This document shows, piece by piece, positions 1 through 8,727 of a stretch of 64,000 nucleotides of DNA. Source of the stretch: Lutibacter sp. A80 (lineage in GTDB: Bacteria; Bacteroidota; Bacteroidia; Flavobacteriales; Flavobacteriaceae); assembly GCF_022429645.1 (NCBI RefSeq), contig NZ_CP092480.1:833501-897500 (forward strand), written 5' to 3'. The notes under the pieces were generated by a model that worked only from the letters and a program-made list of their open reading frames with translations, made no database searches and was not told where the DNA came from. The position numbers and the translations under genes were made by a program. Within the stretch, counting starts at the first letter, position 1. Every line of letters begins with the position of its first letter.

Positions 1-45
1 AATTTTGAAGATTTATTACATAATCAAATTGTTTTAGATTTATAA
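1..45 (+). CDS. C-terminal tail of an upstream CDS (partial)
   Basis: Frame 1 is open from the first base and ends in TAA at 43-45, giving the last 14 residues of a protein (NFEDLLHNQIVLDL). A strong terminator follows 6 bases later, which supports a real gene ending here. The product cannot be identified from so short a tail. Confidence 0.55.
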   Translation, partial: NFEDLLHNQIVLDL

Positions 46-51
46 AAACAC

Positions 52-84
52 AAAAACGCCAAACTTAAGTTTGGCGTTTTTAAT
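52..84 (+). terminator. Intrinsic terminator of the upstream gene
   Basis: Bases 52-81 form a perfect 30-base palindrome. The core stem is ACGCCAAACTT with its complement, flanked by A5 on the left and T5 on the right. The hairpin ends in a U run in either direction, so it can work both ways. It closes the transcript of the partial gene at 1-45. Confidence 0.8.
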
Positions 85-345
85 ATTTAAAACATATAAT
101 TCTAAACTAGAATTTCATTATATTTTTCTATTATTTTAAGCTTGTATTGCTTTTTGAATGGTGAAATATAAAATGGTTTAATTAAAATTAGATTTATTAT
201 TGAATTTATCACAACTTCATTTTACTATTCGTAAAAGTTGTTAAAAAAACAGCTTAAGTATTTATTTTTTTCTGAATTAAAATAAAATTTCACTAAAATT
301 CATATAAAAGTATTGTAGTATTAAAAAAATAGTTAATTTTACAGT
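85..345 (+). other. Intergenic region upstream of the thr leader
   Basis: These 261 A+T-rich bases lie between the terminator and the putative threonine leader peptide. The thr operon promoter must lie here, but I see no clear TAnnTTTG element. No ORF of note and no RNA gene are recognised. Confidence 0.4.
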
Positions 346-435
346 ATGCAAACAGCAAATACAAATAAGTTAACACAAAACGCAACTCAAATGCGCAACT
401 TAAATATTGCTACAACAACTACAACAACCCTTTAG
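346..435 (+). CDS. thrL: Threonine-rich leader peptide of the thr operon
   Basis: A 29-codon ORF (ATG 346, TAG 433-435) lies 94 bases before thrA. It has ten Thr codons, six of them consecutive (412-429), with one Ile just before. A run of Thr codons ahead of thrABC is the hallmark of ribosome-mediated attenuation: scarce Thr-tRNA stalls the ribosome and changes RNA folding downstream. An AACCC/GGGTT hairpin (426-440) overlaps the stop codon, and a GTTTTC/GAAAAC hairpin lies at 471-490. Neither is followed by a long U run, so the exact switch is unclear. The peptide call rests on composition and position. The gene name is by analogy with enterobacterial thrL, not by sequence homology. Confidence 0.7.
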   Translation: MQTANTNKLTQNATQMRNLNIATTTTTTL

Positions 436-490
436 GGGTTCTATTCTATTTATACCATCCGTACACATTCGTTTTCTCCATTTTGAAAAC
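426..490 (+). promoter_or_regulatory. Putative threonine attenuator region
   Basis: Two short inverted repeats follow the Thr codon run: AACCC (426-430) with GGGTT (436-440), and GTTTTC (471-476) with GAAAAC (485-490). Their place between leader peptide and thrA suggests alternative leader RNA folds. Pairing strength is modest and a U-tract terminator is not evident. Confidence 0.4.
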
Positions 491-529
491 AATAAAAAAT
501 ATTTCAATAAATAATTATATAGTATTAAT

Positions 530-2974
530 ATGAAAGTATTAAAATTTGGAGGGTCTTCAGTAGCATCCTCAGAAAACATAAACAAAGTAGTTAACATAGT
601 TAAAGAAAGTTCAAATAAAAACAATATTGCTGTAGTTGTTTCTGCACTTGGTGGAGTAACAGACTTACTTTTAAAAGCGGGTAAATTAGCTTGTATTGGT
701 GATCAAAATTATCTTGAAACTTTTAAAACTATTGAAGAAAAACACTTACAAGTTGTAAGAGAACTAATTCCAATTAGCAATCAAAGTAATGTTTTAGGAC
801 AGATTAAAAAGATGTTAAACAAATTAGAAAGCACATTAGAAGGTGTTTTTTTAATTAATGAATTATCAAATAAAACATCTGATAAAATTGTAAGTTTTGG
901 AGAACTTTTTTCTTCTTTTATTATTGCAAATACAATGCAAAGTAACGGTTTAGATGCTGTTTTAAAAAACTCACAAGAATTAATTGTTACTAATAATAAC
1001 TTTTCTAATGCAAGTGTAAAATTTGATAAAACAAATGCAAATATTAAAGCATTTTTTAAACAAAACACAAATAAAGTAGTTGTATTTCCAGGTTTTGTAG
1101 CTAAAACAGAAAATGGTGAAGTTTCTACATTAGGACGTGGTGGTTCAGATTATACAGCGGCAATTATTGCAGCTGCAGTAAACGCTTCTGTACTAGAAAT
1201 TTGGACAGATGTAAGCGGAATGTATACTGCAAATCCAAAATTTGTCCGTGAAGCTTTTCCTATACCAAATATTTCATACCAAGAAGCTATGGAATTATCT
1301 CATTTTGGAGCAAAAGTATTATACCCGCCTACAATTCAACCAATATTAAAAAAAGAAATTCCTATCTGTATAAAAAACACTTTTGACCCAAGTGACTCAG
1401 GAACTTTAATCACAAAAACAGCTTTAAACAGTAATCCTATTAAAGGAATTAGTCATATAGAAAATATGGCATTAATAACGTTAGAAGGTAGTGGAATGGT
1501 TGGTATACCTGGAATTTCTAAACGTTTATTTGAAGCATTATCCTTAGAAAAAATAAATATTTCATTAATTACACAAGCCTCATCAGAACATTCAATTTGT
1601 TTTGCTATAAATAATAGCAATGCTTTAAAAGCTAAAAATGCAATAGAAACAGAATTTAGTTATGAAATTGAGCATGCTAAAATTGATCCTGTAATTATTG
1701 AAGAAAACAATGCAATTATTGCTTTGGTTGGTGATAATATGAAAAGCCACCAAGGTATTAGCGGTAAAATGTTTAGTACTTTAGGAAAAAACAATGTAAA
1801 CATTAGAGCTATTGCACAAGGAGCTTCAGAAAAAAACATTTCAGCTGTAATTTTACATAAAGACATAAAAAAAGCTTTAAATACTTTACACTCAGAATTT
1901 TTTGAAAATCAAACAAGACAGTTAAACCTATTTGTTGTAGGTGTTGGAAATGTTGGAGGTAAATTATTAGAACAAATTAAACAACAACAAGCATATTTAT
2001 TAAAGAATTTAAGATTACAAGTACGTGTAATTGCATTAACAAATTCTAAAAAAATGGTGTTTAATGAAGATGGTATTGATTTAGAAAACTGGAAACCTTC
2101 TTTAGATAAAGGTGAAACTTTAGATATGAGTTTATTTCACCAAAAAGTAGTTGATTTAAATTATAGAAATAGCATTTTTGTAGATAATACAGCCAACGAA
2201 AACATTTCTAAACTATATGCTAGCTACTTAAAGGAAAGTGTAGCTGTTGTAACTTGTAATAAAATAGCCTGTTCCTCTAAATACACTAACTACTTAAATT
2301 TAAAGAAATTATCTAGAACCTATAACGCTCCTTTCTTATTTGAAACAAATGTTGGCGCTGGACTACCAATTATAGATACACTTAAAAATTTAATTGCTTC
2401 TGGAGATAAAGTCAAAAAAATTCAAGCAGTACTTTCTGGTAGTTTAAATTTTGTATTTAATAATTTTAATAATGAAAATTCATTTTATAATGTAGTTGAG
2501 CAAGCCGGAATTGAAGGCTACACAGAACCTGATCCAAGAATTGATTTAAGCGGTGTAGATGTAATGCGTAAAATTTTAATTTTAGCTCGTGAAAGTGGTA
2601 CACAATTAGAATTAAGTGATATTGAAAATGATTCATTTTTACCTAAATCTTCACTAGCAGCAGAAACAGTTCCAGAATTTTTAGAAACTGTTAAATTAGA
2701 AGCAGCACATTTTAATAAAATTTATAATAATGCTGCTAAAAATAATTGTAGATTAAAATTTGTTGCAGAATTCGACAACGGTAAAGCAAAAGTTGGTTTG
2801 CAAGAAATACCTTCAGACCATCCTTTTTATAATTTAGATGGAAGCGATAATATTGTGTTATTTTTTACTGAAAGATATCCTGTACAACCATTAATAATTA
2901 AAGGTGCTGGCGCTGGTGCTGATGTTACTGCTTCTGGTTTATTTGCAGACATTATTAGAATTGGAAATAATTAA
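530..2974 (+). CDS. thrA: Bifunctional aspartate kinase / homoserine dehydrogenase I
   Basis: This 814-residue fusion catalyses the first and third steps of the aspartate pathway: phosphorylation of aspartate and NAD(P)H-dependent reduction of aspartate semialdehyde to homoserine. The N-terminus KFGGSSVA is the aspartokinase nucleotide motif, and LGRGGSDYTAA (near residue 200) is its second signature. Two ACT-type regulatory regions follow (about 310-460). The dehydrogenase begins near residue 466 with a Rossmann motif VVGVGNVGG (about 469-477) and contains the catalytic region VLSGSLNFVFNNF. Length matches the family (about 815). It heads thrA-thrB-thrC behind a Thr-rich leader. Feedback inhibition by threonine is usual for this fusion; that is family knowledge. 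Confidence 0.97.
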   Translation: MKVLKFGGSSVASSENINKVVNIVKESSNKNNIAVVVSALGGVTDLLLKAGKLACIGDQNYLETFKTIEEKHLQVVRELIPISNQSNVLGQIKKMLNKLESTLEGVFLINELSNKTSDKIVSFGELFSSFIIANTMQSNGLDAVLKNSQELIVTNNNFSNASVKFDKTNANIKAFFKQNTNKVVVFPGFVAKTENGEVSTLGRGGSDYTAAIIAAAVNASVLEIWTDVSGMYTANPKFVREAFPIPNISYQEAMELSHFGAKVLYPPTIQPILKKEIPICIKNTFDPSDSGTLITKTALNSNPIKGISHIENMALITLEGSGMVGIPGISKRLFEALSLEKINISLITQASSEHSICFAINNSNALKAKNAIETEFSYEIEHAKIDPVIIEENNAIIALVGDNMKSHQGISGKMFSTLGKNNVNIRAIAQGASEKNISAVILHKDIKKALNTLHSEFFENQTRQLNLFVVGVGNVGGKLLEQIKQQQAYLLKNLRLQVRVIALTNSKKMVFNEDGIDLENWKPSLDKGETLDMSLFHQKVVDLNYRNSIFVDNTANENISKLYASYLKESVAVVTCNKIACSSKYTNYLNLKKLSRTYNAPFLFETNVGAGLPIIDTLKNLIASGDKVKKIQAVLSGSLNFVFNNFNNENSFYNVVEQAGIEGYTEPDPRIDLSGVDVMRKILILARESGTQLELSDIENDSFLPKSSLAAETVPEFLETVKLEAAHFNKIYNNAAKNNCRLKFVAEFDNGKAKVGLQEIPSDHPFYNLDGSDNIVLFFTERYPVQPLIIKGAGAGADVTASGLFADIIRIGNN

Positions 2975-3016
2975 AAATGTACACTATATTTAATACCAGA
3001 TACAAAACACTTGAAA

Positions 3017-3943
3017 ATGAAGAATGAAGAATTAAAAATATTTGCTCCTGCTACTATTGCCAATATATCTTGTGGTTTTGATGTATTAGGACTTGCTTTA
3101 GACAATGTTGGAGACGAAATGATTATTAGAAAAGTTGCAAAAAAAGGTATAACTATTACTAAAATTATTGGTCAAGATTTGCCTTTAGAAACACATCAAA
3201 ATGTTGCTGGTGTTGCAGCTCTTGCTTTATTAGCTGAAACAGAAAGTGAATTCGGTTTTGAAATTGAAATAGACAAACGTATTAAACCAGGAAGTGGTAT
3301 TGGAAGTAGTGCTGCAAGCTCTGCCGGAACTGTTTGGGCTATAAACAAATTATTAGGAAACCCTTTTAATGCAACTGATTTAGTTCGCTTTGCAATGGAA
3401 GGTGAACGTTTAGCAACAGGTGTAGCTCACGCAGATAATGTAGCTCCTGCCCTTTTTGGCGGATTTACTTTGGTTAAAAGCTACGAACCTTTAGATATTA
3501 TTAGTATTAATACACCATCAAAATTATATGCCACTGTTATTCATCCGCAAATTGAAGTTAAAACTTCTGATGCTCGTGAAATATTAAAAACAAACATTCC
3601 TCTAAAAGATGCTATTAAACAATGGGGAAATGTTGGAGGATTAATTAGCGGTTTATATACAGAAGATTATGAATTAATTGGACGTTCTTTAGAAGATTAT
3701 ATTATTGAACCAATTCGTTCTATTTTAATTCCTGCTTTTGATGCAGTAAAACAACAATCTATAAATGCAGGAGCTTTAGGATGTGGAATTTCAGGATCTG
3801 GACCCTCAATTTTTGCTTTAAGCAAAGGAAAAGAAACAGCTTTAAAAGTAGCTGATGCAATGAAAAGTGTTTATCAAAAAGTTGGTATTGACTATGATAT
3901 ACACGTTTCAAAAATAAATCAACAAGGAATCAAAGAATTATAA
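3017..3943 (+). CDS. thrB: Homoserine kinase
   Basis: A GHMP-family kinase of 308 residues that phosphorylates homoserine to O-phosphohomoserine, the substrate of ThrC. The GHMP phosphate-binding loop PGSGIGSSAASSAG starts at residue 91, and the C-terminal glycine-rich motif GCGISGSGPSIFAL is present. The frame is also open from a TTG at 3011, but ATG 3017 gives the usual N-terminus MKNEELKIFAPATIAN, so I chose it. It sits 42 bases after thrA and 18 bases before thrC, so it is surely co-transcribed. Confidence 0.95.
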   Translation: MKNEELKIFAPATIANISCGFDVLGLALDNVGDEMIIRKVAKKGITITKIIGQDLPLETHQNVAGVAALALLAETESEFGFEIEIDKRIKPGSGIGSSAASSAGTVWAINKLLGNPFNATDLVRFAMEGERLATGVAHADNVAPALFGGFTLVKSYEPLDIISINTPSKLYATVIHPQIEVKTSDAREILKTNIPLKDAIKQWGNVGGLISGLYTEDYELIGRSLEDYIIEPIRSILIPAFDAVKQQSINAGALGCGISGSGPSIFALSKGKETALKVADAMKSVYQKVGIDYDIHVSKINQQGIKEL

Positions 3944-3961
3944 AATCAACATTAATAAGCA

Positions 3962-5257
3962 ATGCAATACTATAGTTTAAATAAAAAAGCACCTAATGTA
4001 TCATTTAAAGATGCAGTTATTAAAGGTATAGCACCCGATAAAGGTTTATATTTTCCTGAAAGTATAACTCCACTATCTCAAAATTTTTTCAATAAAATAG
4101 AAACTTTAAGCACTACAGAAATTGCCTATGAAGCAATTAAACAATTTGTTGGTGCTGAAATTCCTGAAAATGAATTAAAAAAAATTATAAAAGATACTTT
4201 AAGCTTTGATTTTCCAGTTGTACCAATAAATGATACTATTGCATCCTTAGAATTATTTCACGGACCAACAATGGCTTTTAAAGATGTTGGAGCACGATTT
4301 ATGGCACGTTGTTTTGGTTATTTCAATAAAGACAAAGCAACAACAAAAGTAACAGTACTAGTAGCTACTTCTGGTGATACTGGAGGTGCTGTTGCTAGTG
4401 GTTTTTTTGGTGTTGAAGGCATAGATGTTGTAATTTTATACCCAAGTGGAAAAGTTAGTGAAGTACAAGAAAAACAACTAACTACTTTAGGAAATAATAT
4501 TAAAGCATTAGAAGTAAACGGAACATTTGATGATTGCCAAGCAATGGTAAAAACTGCTTTTTTAGATGAAGAATTAACTTCTCAAAGAAATTTAACTTCA
4601 GCAAATTCTATTAATGTTGCACGTTGGTTACCGCAAATGTTTTATTTCTTTTTTGCTTACAAACAATTAAAAGATAAAAATAAAGATCTTGTTTTTTCTA
4701 TTCCAAGCGGTAATTTTGGAAATATTTGTGCAGGTATAATGGCACAACAATTAGGCTTACCAGTTAAGCAGTTTATTGCAGCAACCAATGCTAATAATAT
4801 TGTTCCTAATTATTTAGAAACAGGAATCTACAGTCCTAAACCTTCAAAACAAACAATTTCTAATGCAATGGACGTTGGTGACCCTAGTAATTTTATAAGA
4901 ATTCAAGAAATTTATGGAAGTGACAAAGAACTAAAAAAGAATCTTAGCTCTTATTCCTTTTCTGATGATGAAACACGAGAAGCAATGAAAGAAATAAAAC
5001 AAAATTCTGGATATGTTGCAGATCCCCACGGTGCTGTTGGTTATTTAGGTTTAAAAAAATATTTTGAAAATAATAATGGTCAAGGTATCTTTTTAGAAAC
5101 TGCACATCCAGTAAAATTTTTAGATGTTGTAGAGCCCGTTTTAAATGAAACTATAAAATATCCTCAGCAAATTTTAAATGTTATTGATAAGGAAAAAAAA
5201 TCAACAATAATTTCAACATATCAAGAACTAAAAACCTATTTAATAAACACTAAGTAA
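3962..5257 (+). CDS. thrC: Threonine synthase
   Basis: A PLP enzyme of 431 residues that converts O-phosphohomoserine to threonine. The motif HGPTMAFKDVGARF contains the PLP-binding Lys107. ATSGDTGGAVASGF and the phosphate-binding loop SIPSGNFGNICAG are also present. N-terminal YYSLNKKAPNVSFKDAVIKG and the overall length fit the bacterial ThrC group. It is the last gene of the thrABC operon; the next gene is 53 bases away. Confidence 0.96.
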   Translation: MQYYSLNKKAPNVSFKDAVIKGIAPDKGLYFPESITPLSQNFFNKIETLSTTEIAYEAIKQFVGAEIPENELKKIIKDTLSFDFPVVPINDTIASLELFHGPTMAFKDVGARFMARCFGYFNKDKATTKVTVLVATSGDTGGAVASGFFGVEGIDVVILYPSGKVSEVQEKQLTTLGNNIKALEVNGTFDDCQAMVKTAFLDEELTSQRNLTSANSINVARWLPQMFYFFFAYKQLKDKNKDLVFSIPSGNFGNICAGIMAQQLGLPVKQFIAATNANNIVPNYLETGIYSPKPSKQTISNAMDVGDPSNFIRIQEIYGSDKELKKNLSSYSFSDDETREAMKEIKQNSGYVADPHGAVGYLGLKKYFENNNGQGIFLETAHPVKFLDVVEPVLNETIKYPQQILNVIDKEKKSTIISTYQELKTYLINTK

Positions 5258-5285
5258 TTGTTAATATAAATAAAAATAGTAGATT

Positions 5286-5328
5286 AGTCAGGTAATTTAA
5301 TTTTCATAAAATGAAGAACTACCTGACT
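5286..5328 (+). promoter_or_regulatory. Inverted repeat spanning the start codon of the next gene
   Basis: AGTCAGGTA (5286-5294) and TACCTGACT (5320-5328) are a perfect 9-bp inverted repeat. The ATG at 5311 lies in the 25-base loop. In RNA this could mask the start region; in DNA it could be an operator. Function is inferred from position only. Confidence 0.3.
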
Positions 5329-5805
5329 TTATTATTATTTATCGCTTCAACTACAATAATATCACAAAACACTTTAAAATTAGGCGATAACATAAGTCCG
5401 AATGCCTCTATTAATGATATTTCTTGGATTGCTGGTTATTGGGTAGGTGAAGCTTTTGGCGGAATTACCGAAGAAATTTGGACAGCACCACTTGGAAAGT
5501 CTATGATGGGATCTTTTAAATTAGTAGTTGAAGACACCGTTCAATTTTATGAATTATGCACAATTACGGAAGAAAACAATAGCCTCCTACTGCGTATCAA
5601 ACATTTTGATAAAGATTTAAACGGATGGGAAGATAAAGATACTTCAATAGAATTTCCTCTTGTAAAAATTGAAAAAAATAAAGTATTTTTTGATGATCTT
5701 ACTTTTGAAAAAATTTCTGAAAATGAATTAGTTATTTATGTAATTTTTAAAGAAGAAGGAAAAGATGAAGTTGAAATGAAATTTAATTACAAATTAGCTA
5801 AATAA
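5311..5805 (+). CDS. Secreted DUF6265-like protein
   Basis: 164 residues with a Sec signal peptide (about residues 1-19, ending near SQN). The mature part has the pattern ISWIAGYWVGEA...EEIWTAPLGKSMMGSF typical of proteins I know as DUF6265: small, probably beta-barrel, exported proteins of unknown function. There is no catalytic motif that I recognise. It lies downstream of thrC on the same strand but behind an inverted repeat, so its link to the thr operon is uncertain. The next gene starts 4 bases after its stop. Confidence 0.7.
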   Translation: MKNYLTLLLFIASTTIISQNTLKLGDNISPNASINDISWIAGYWVGEAFGGITEEIWTAPLGKSMMGSFKLVVEDTVQFYELCTITEENNSLLLRIKHFDKDLNGWEDKDTSIEFPLVKIEKNKVFFDDLTFEKISENELVIYVIFKEEGKDEVEMKFNYKLAK

Positions 5806-5809
5806 TTTT

Positions 5810-6178
5810 ATGCTTAAAAATATCTCTGTAACTGATTTAGTTGGTGATTATTCTATAATTGGTAGCAATCAAGATGAAACAGACGAAACCTATAAAGGAA
5901 CATTAAACTTAACACTTGATAATAACAATAGAATAATTGCAAAATGGCTAATACAAAATACTCAAAAACAGTATGGAACTGGCTTTTTTAAAGATAATAT
6001 ATTAGTTATTAATTTTAGTTACCTATCTGAAAACAACCAAACTTACAAAGGTGTAGTGGTGTATCGCTGCATCTCTAATGATTTATTAGATGGATTTTGG
6101 TCTGAAGAATATGGAGATCCAGCTTATTTAGGTAAAGAACGCTGTTTTAAAATTAAAGATACAACTACAATTAATTAA
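5810..6178 (+). CDS. Hypothetical protein, probable small beta-barrel
   Basis: 122 residues, no signal peptide. The pattern of alternating strands (YKGTLNLTLD, RIIAKWLIQ, GTGFFKDNILVINFSY, YKGVVVYRCI) suggests a lipocalin-like or related beta structure, as in small proteins whose repeated motifs read G-T-G and G-V-x-V-Y. I do not recognise the family and assign no function. It starts 4 bases after the DUF6265-like gene, so the two are probably translated from one transcript. Confidence 0.6.
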   Translation: MLKNISVTDLVGDYSIIGSNQDETDETYKGTLNLTLDNNNRIIAKWLIQNTQKQYGTGFFKDNILVINFSYLSENNQTYKGVVVYRCISNDLLDGFWSEEYGDPAYLGKERCFKIKDTTTIN

Positions 6179-6256
6179 ATTTTTATTTTTTAAGTTAATT
6201 TACAATCTCAAGTTAAATTCCAGATTCTTTCCAATTTTAAATATTATTTTTATCCT

Positions 6257-6934
6257 ATGAAAATTTTAATAATTGAAGATGAATTAGAGTTGTGTAAAAC
6301 AATAGCAACTTCCCTTCAAAAAGAATTGTATTTAGTAGAAACTGCAAGCAACTACGAGGAAGCATTTGAAAAAATTTCAATGTATGAATATGATTGTATT
6401 TTATTAGATATTATGCTACCTGATGGTAACGGATTAGACATACTTACTGAACTAAAAAAACTTGGAAAATCTGAAAATGTTATCATACTTTCAGCCAAAA
6501 ATTCTATAGACGATAAAGTAAATGGATTGTCACTTGGCGCAGACGATTATTTAACCAAACCTTTTCATATTGCAGAATTAAATGCACGTATTAAAGCCGT
6601 TTTTAGAAGAAAAAACTTAAACGGTAAAAATACTATTGAACTTAAAAATACAGTTTTAAATCTGGATGAAAGAACACTCTTTGTCAACAATAACAACATT
6701 CATTTAAATAGAAAAGAGTTTGATATTTTAAAATATTTTTTATCAAACAAAAACCGTTTAATTACAAAAACAGCTTTAGCAGAATATGTTTGGGGAGATC
6801 ATATAGATCAGGTAGATAATTTTGATTTTATCTATTATCAAATTAAAAATCTTAGAAAAAAATTAAACGAAGCACTATCTAATATTGAAATAGAATCCGT
6901 TTATGGTGTTGGATATAAACTTATTGAAAAATGA
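6257..6934 (+). CDS. OmpR-family response regulator
   Basis: 225 residues: an N-terminal receiver domain and a C-terminal winged-helix DNA-binding domain. Receiver landmarks are the acidic pocket (Glu7, Asp8), the phosphoacceptor Asp51 in LLDIMLPDG, and Lys101 in DDYLTKPFH. The C-terminal half shows the OmpR/PhoB pattern (HLNRKEFDILKYFLSNKN, then ESVYGVGYKL near the end). Its stop overlaps the start of the histidine kinase gene by 4 bases (ATGA), so they form one translational unit. Confidence 0.95.
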   Translation: MKILIIEDELELCKTIATSLQKELYLVETASNYEEAFEKISMYEYDCILLDIMLPDGNGLDILTELKKLGKSENVIILSAKNSIDDKVNGLSLGADDYLTKPFHIAELNARIKAVFRRKNLNGKNTIELKNTVLNLDERTLFVNNNNIHLNRKEFDILKYFLSNKNRLITKTALAEYVWGDHIDQVDNFDFIYYQIKNLRKKLNEALSNIEIESVYGVGYKLIEK

Positions 6935-8217
6935 AACTTCTAAACCGCTCTTTATTATACCTTTCAGTTACCTTTTTAATTATTATTGGTGTATGGTCTG
7001 TTATCTTTTATTTCAATTTAAAAAATGAAATTAGAGACAGTATAGATGATGGTTTAGATAATAATAGAATTTTAATTATTAAAAAATTAGAGCAAGACAC
7101 CTCACTCCTATCACAAAATGAATTTGGTGGAAATAACTTTGAAATTCATCCAACTTCAAAACAAATTGCATTAGAATTTAAAGATATTTATAAAGATACG
7201 TTAATGTATCGCATTAATGAAGACGACCTTGAACCAGTACGTATTCTACACTCTGCTTTTAAGCATAAAAACACTTATTATCACCTAAAAGTTATTTCTT
7301 CGTTAGTAGAAGAAGACGATTTAATTGAAGATTCTTTTTGGAGTGTTGTGTGGTTGTTTATAATTTTAATTGCTACTATATTTATTATTAACAATGTAAT
7401 TATACGCAAAGTTTGGAATCCATTTTACGATATTTTAAATCGTTTAAAAGCCTATAGATTAGATAAAAACGAAGCTGTAATTAATGTAGAAACTAAAACC
7501 AAAGAGTTTATAGAATTACAAAATGCCTCAAATACATTAATTAAACATTCTAAAGATGTATTTTCTTCTCAAAAACAATTTACCGAAAATGCTTCACATG
7601 AACTACAAACACCTCTGGCTATTATTACCAATAAACTAGAACTTTTATTAGAATCAAAAAATCTTACAGATGCAGATGCACAAACCATAGCAGATGTTAT
7701 TAATAGTACGCAAAAGTTAACACAACTTAATAAATCATTATTACTTTTAGCTAAAATTGAAAATAAACAATTTGCTAATACAACATCCGTTTCTGTAAAC
7801 AGTACTGTAACCGATTTTATTTCTAGCTTTCAAGACTTTATCGATTTTAAAAATATAACAATTGAGATTGAAGAAAAAGCAACATTAATAGTAAATTTAA
7901 ATGTGTCTTTATTAGAAATATTAATTACTAATTTAATAAAAAATGCTGTTTTTCATAACAAAAACAATGGAACAATAACCGTGATTATTTCTAATGATAA
8001 ATTCACTATTTATAATACAGGAAATAATACTGCTTTAAACCCAAAAACAATTTTTAATCGCTTTCAAAAAGAAGCCTCAAGTACAAAAAGTACAGGAATT
8101 GGCTTGGCTGTTTGTAAAGCAATTTGCAAATTATACACAACACCTATCAACTATTCATATAGTAAAAATCAACATTGTTTTACAGTAAATTTTAAAAATA
8201 TTATTTCTACAGATTAG
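6931..8217 (+). CDS. Sensor histidine kinase
   Basis: 428 residues. One membrane helix lies near residues 8-28 and a second near 136-158, with a sensor region of about 105 residues between them on the outer face. The dimerisation and phosphoacceptor motif is FTENASHELQTPLAI with His223. The ATPase domain has an N-box (NLIKNAVFHN, about 335-345) and a G-box STGIGLAVCKA. It is paired with the overlapping response regulator. The two genes downstream encode exported PepSY-like proteins, which are probable targets or partners. The signal is unknown. Confidence 0.93.
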   Translation: MKLLNRSLLYLSVTFLIIIGVWSVIFYFNLKNEIRDSIDDGLDNNRILIIKKLEQDTSLLSQNEFGGNNFEIHPTSKQIALEFKDIYKDTLMYRINEDDLEPVRILHSAFKHKNTYYHLKVISSLVEEDDLIEDSFWSVVWLFIILIATIFIINNVIIRKVWNPFYDILNRLKAYRLDKNEAVINVETKTKEFIELQNASNTLIKHSKDVFSSQKQFTENASHELQTPLAIITNKLELLLESKNLTDADAQTIADVINSTQKLTQLNKSLLLLAKIENKQFANTTSVSVNSTVTDFISSFQDFIDFKNITIEIEEKATLIVNLNVSLLEILITNLIKNAVFHNKNNGTITVIISNDKFTIYNTGNNTALNPKTIFNRFQKEASSTKSTGIGLAVCKAICKLYTTPINYSYSKNQHCFTVNFKNIISTD

Positions 8218-8281
8218 ATTCCAAAATCTTTCCAGAATCTACCAATATATTTGTTTTATAATTTAAAAAAATCATTATAAA

Positions 8282-8713
8282 ATGAAATCAAAAATATATT
8301 TTTTAGCAATTGCATTATGCATATGCTCAACAATAGTTACGGCTCAAGACATACCGCAAAATCAAGTACCATCATTAGTAATTAATAATTTTAAAAAGAA
8401 ATTTCCAAAAGCAAAAGACATTGAATGGGAATACAAAAAGAACAATTACAATGTTGAATTTGAAATTGGTTTATTTACTGATTTTGAAGCTTGGTATGAT
8501 AATTCTGGAAAATTAATTAAATACTCTGAAGAAATTTCAAAAAGAAATTTACCTAAAATAATACAAGAAAACATCAAAAAAAATTATCAAAATTACCATA
8601 TAGATAATATAGAAAAAGTTGTTGAAAATAATTCAATTATATACTATGTAGAAATTGAAAAAGGCAACAATGAAATAAACTTAAAATATTTAGAAAACGG
8701 AAAACTAATTTAA
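8282..8713 (+). CDS. Secreted PepSY-like domain protein
   Basis: 143 residues with a signal peptide (about 1-21, ending VTAQD). The mature protein has the PepSY-like (beta-lactamase-inhibitor-like) pattern: VINNFKKKFPKAKDIEWEYK, then a strand-rich segment NVEFEI...FEAWYDNSGKLI, repeated in weaker form in the second half. Such periplasmic proteins often lie beside two-component systems in Flavobacteriia. It starts 64 bases after the kinase and 14 bases before a second PepSY-like gene. Confidence 0.75.
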   Translation: MKSKIYFLAIALCICSTIVTAQDIPQNQVPSLVINNFKKKFPKAKDIEWEYKKNNYNVEFEIGLFTDFEAWYDNSGKLIKYSEEISKRNLPKIIQENIKKNYQNYHIDNIEKVVENNSIIYYVEIEKGNNEINLKYLENGKLI

Positions 8714-8727
8714 TAAAATCTTAAAAA

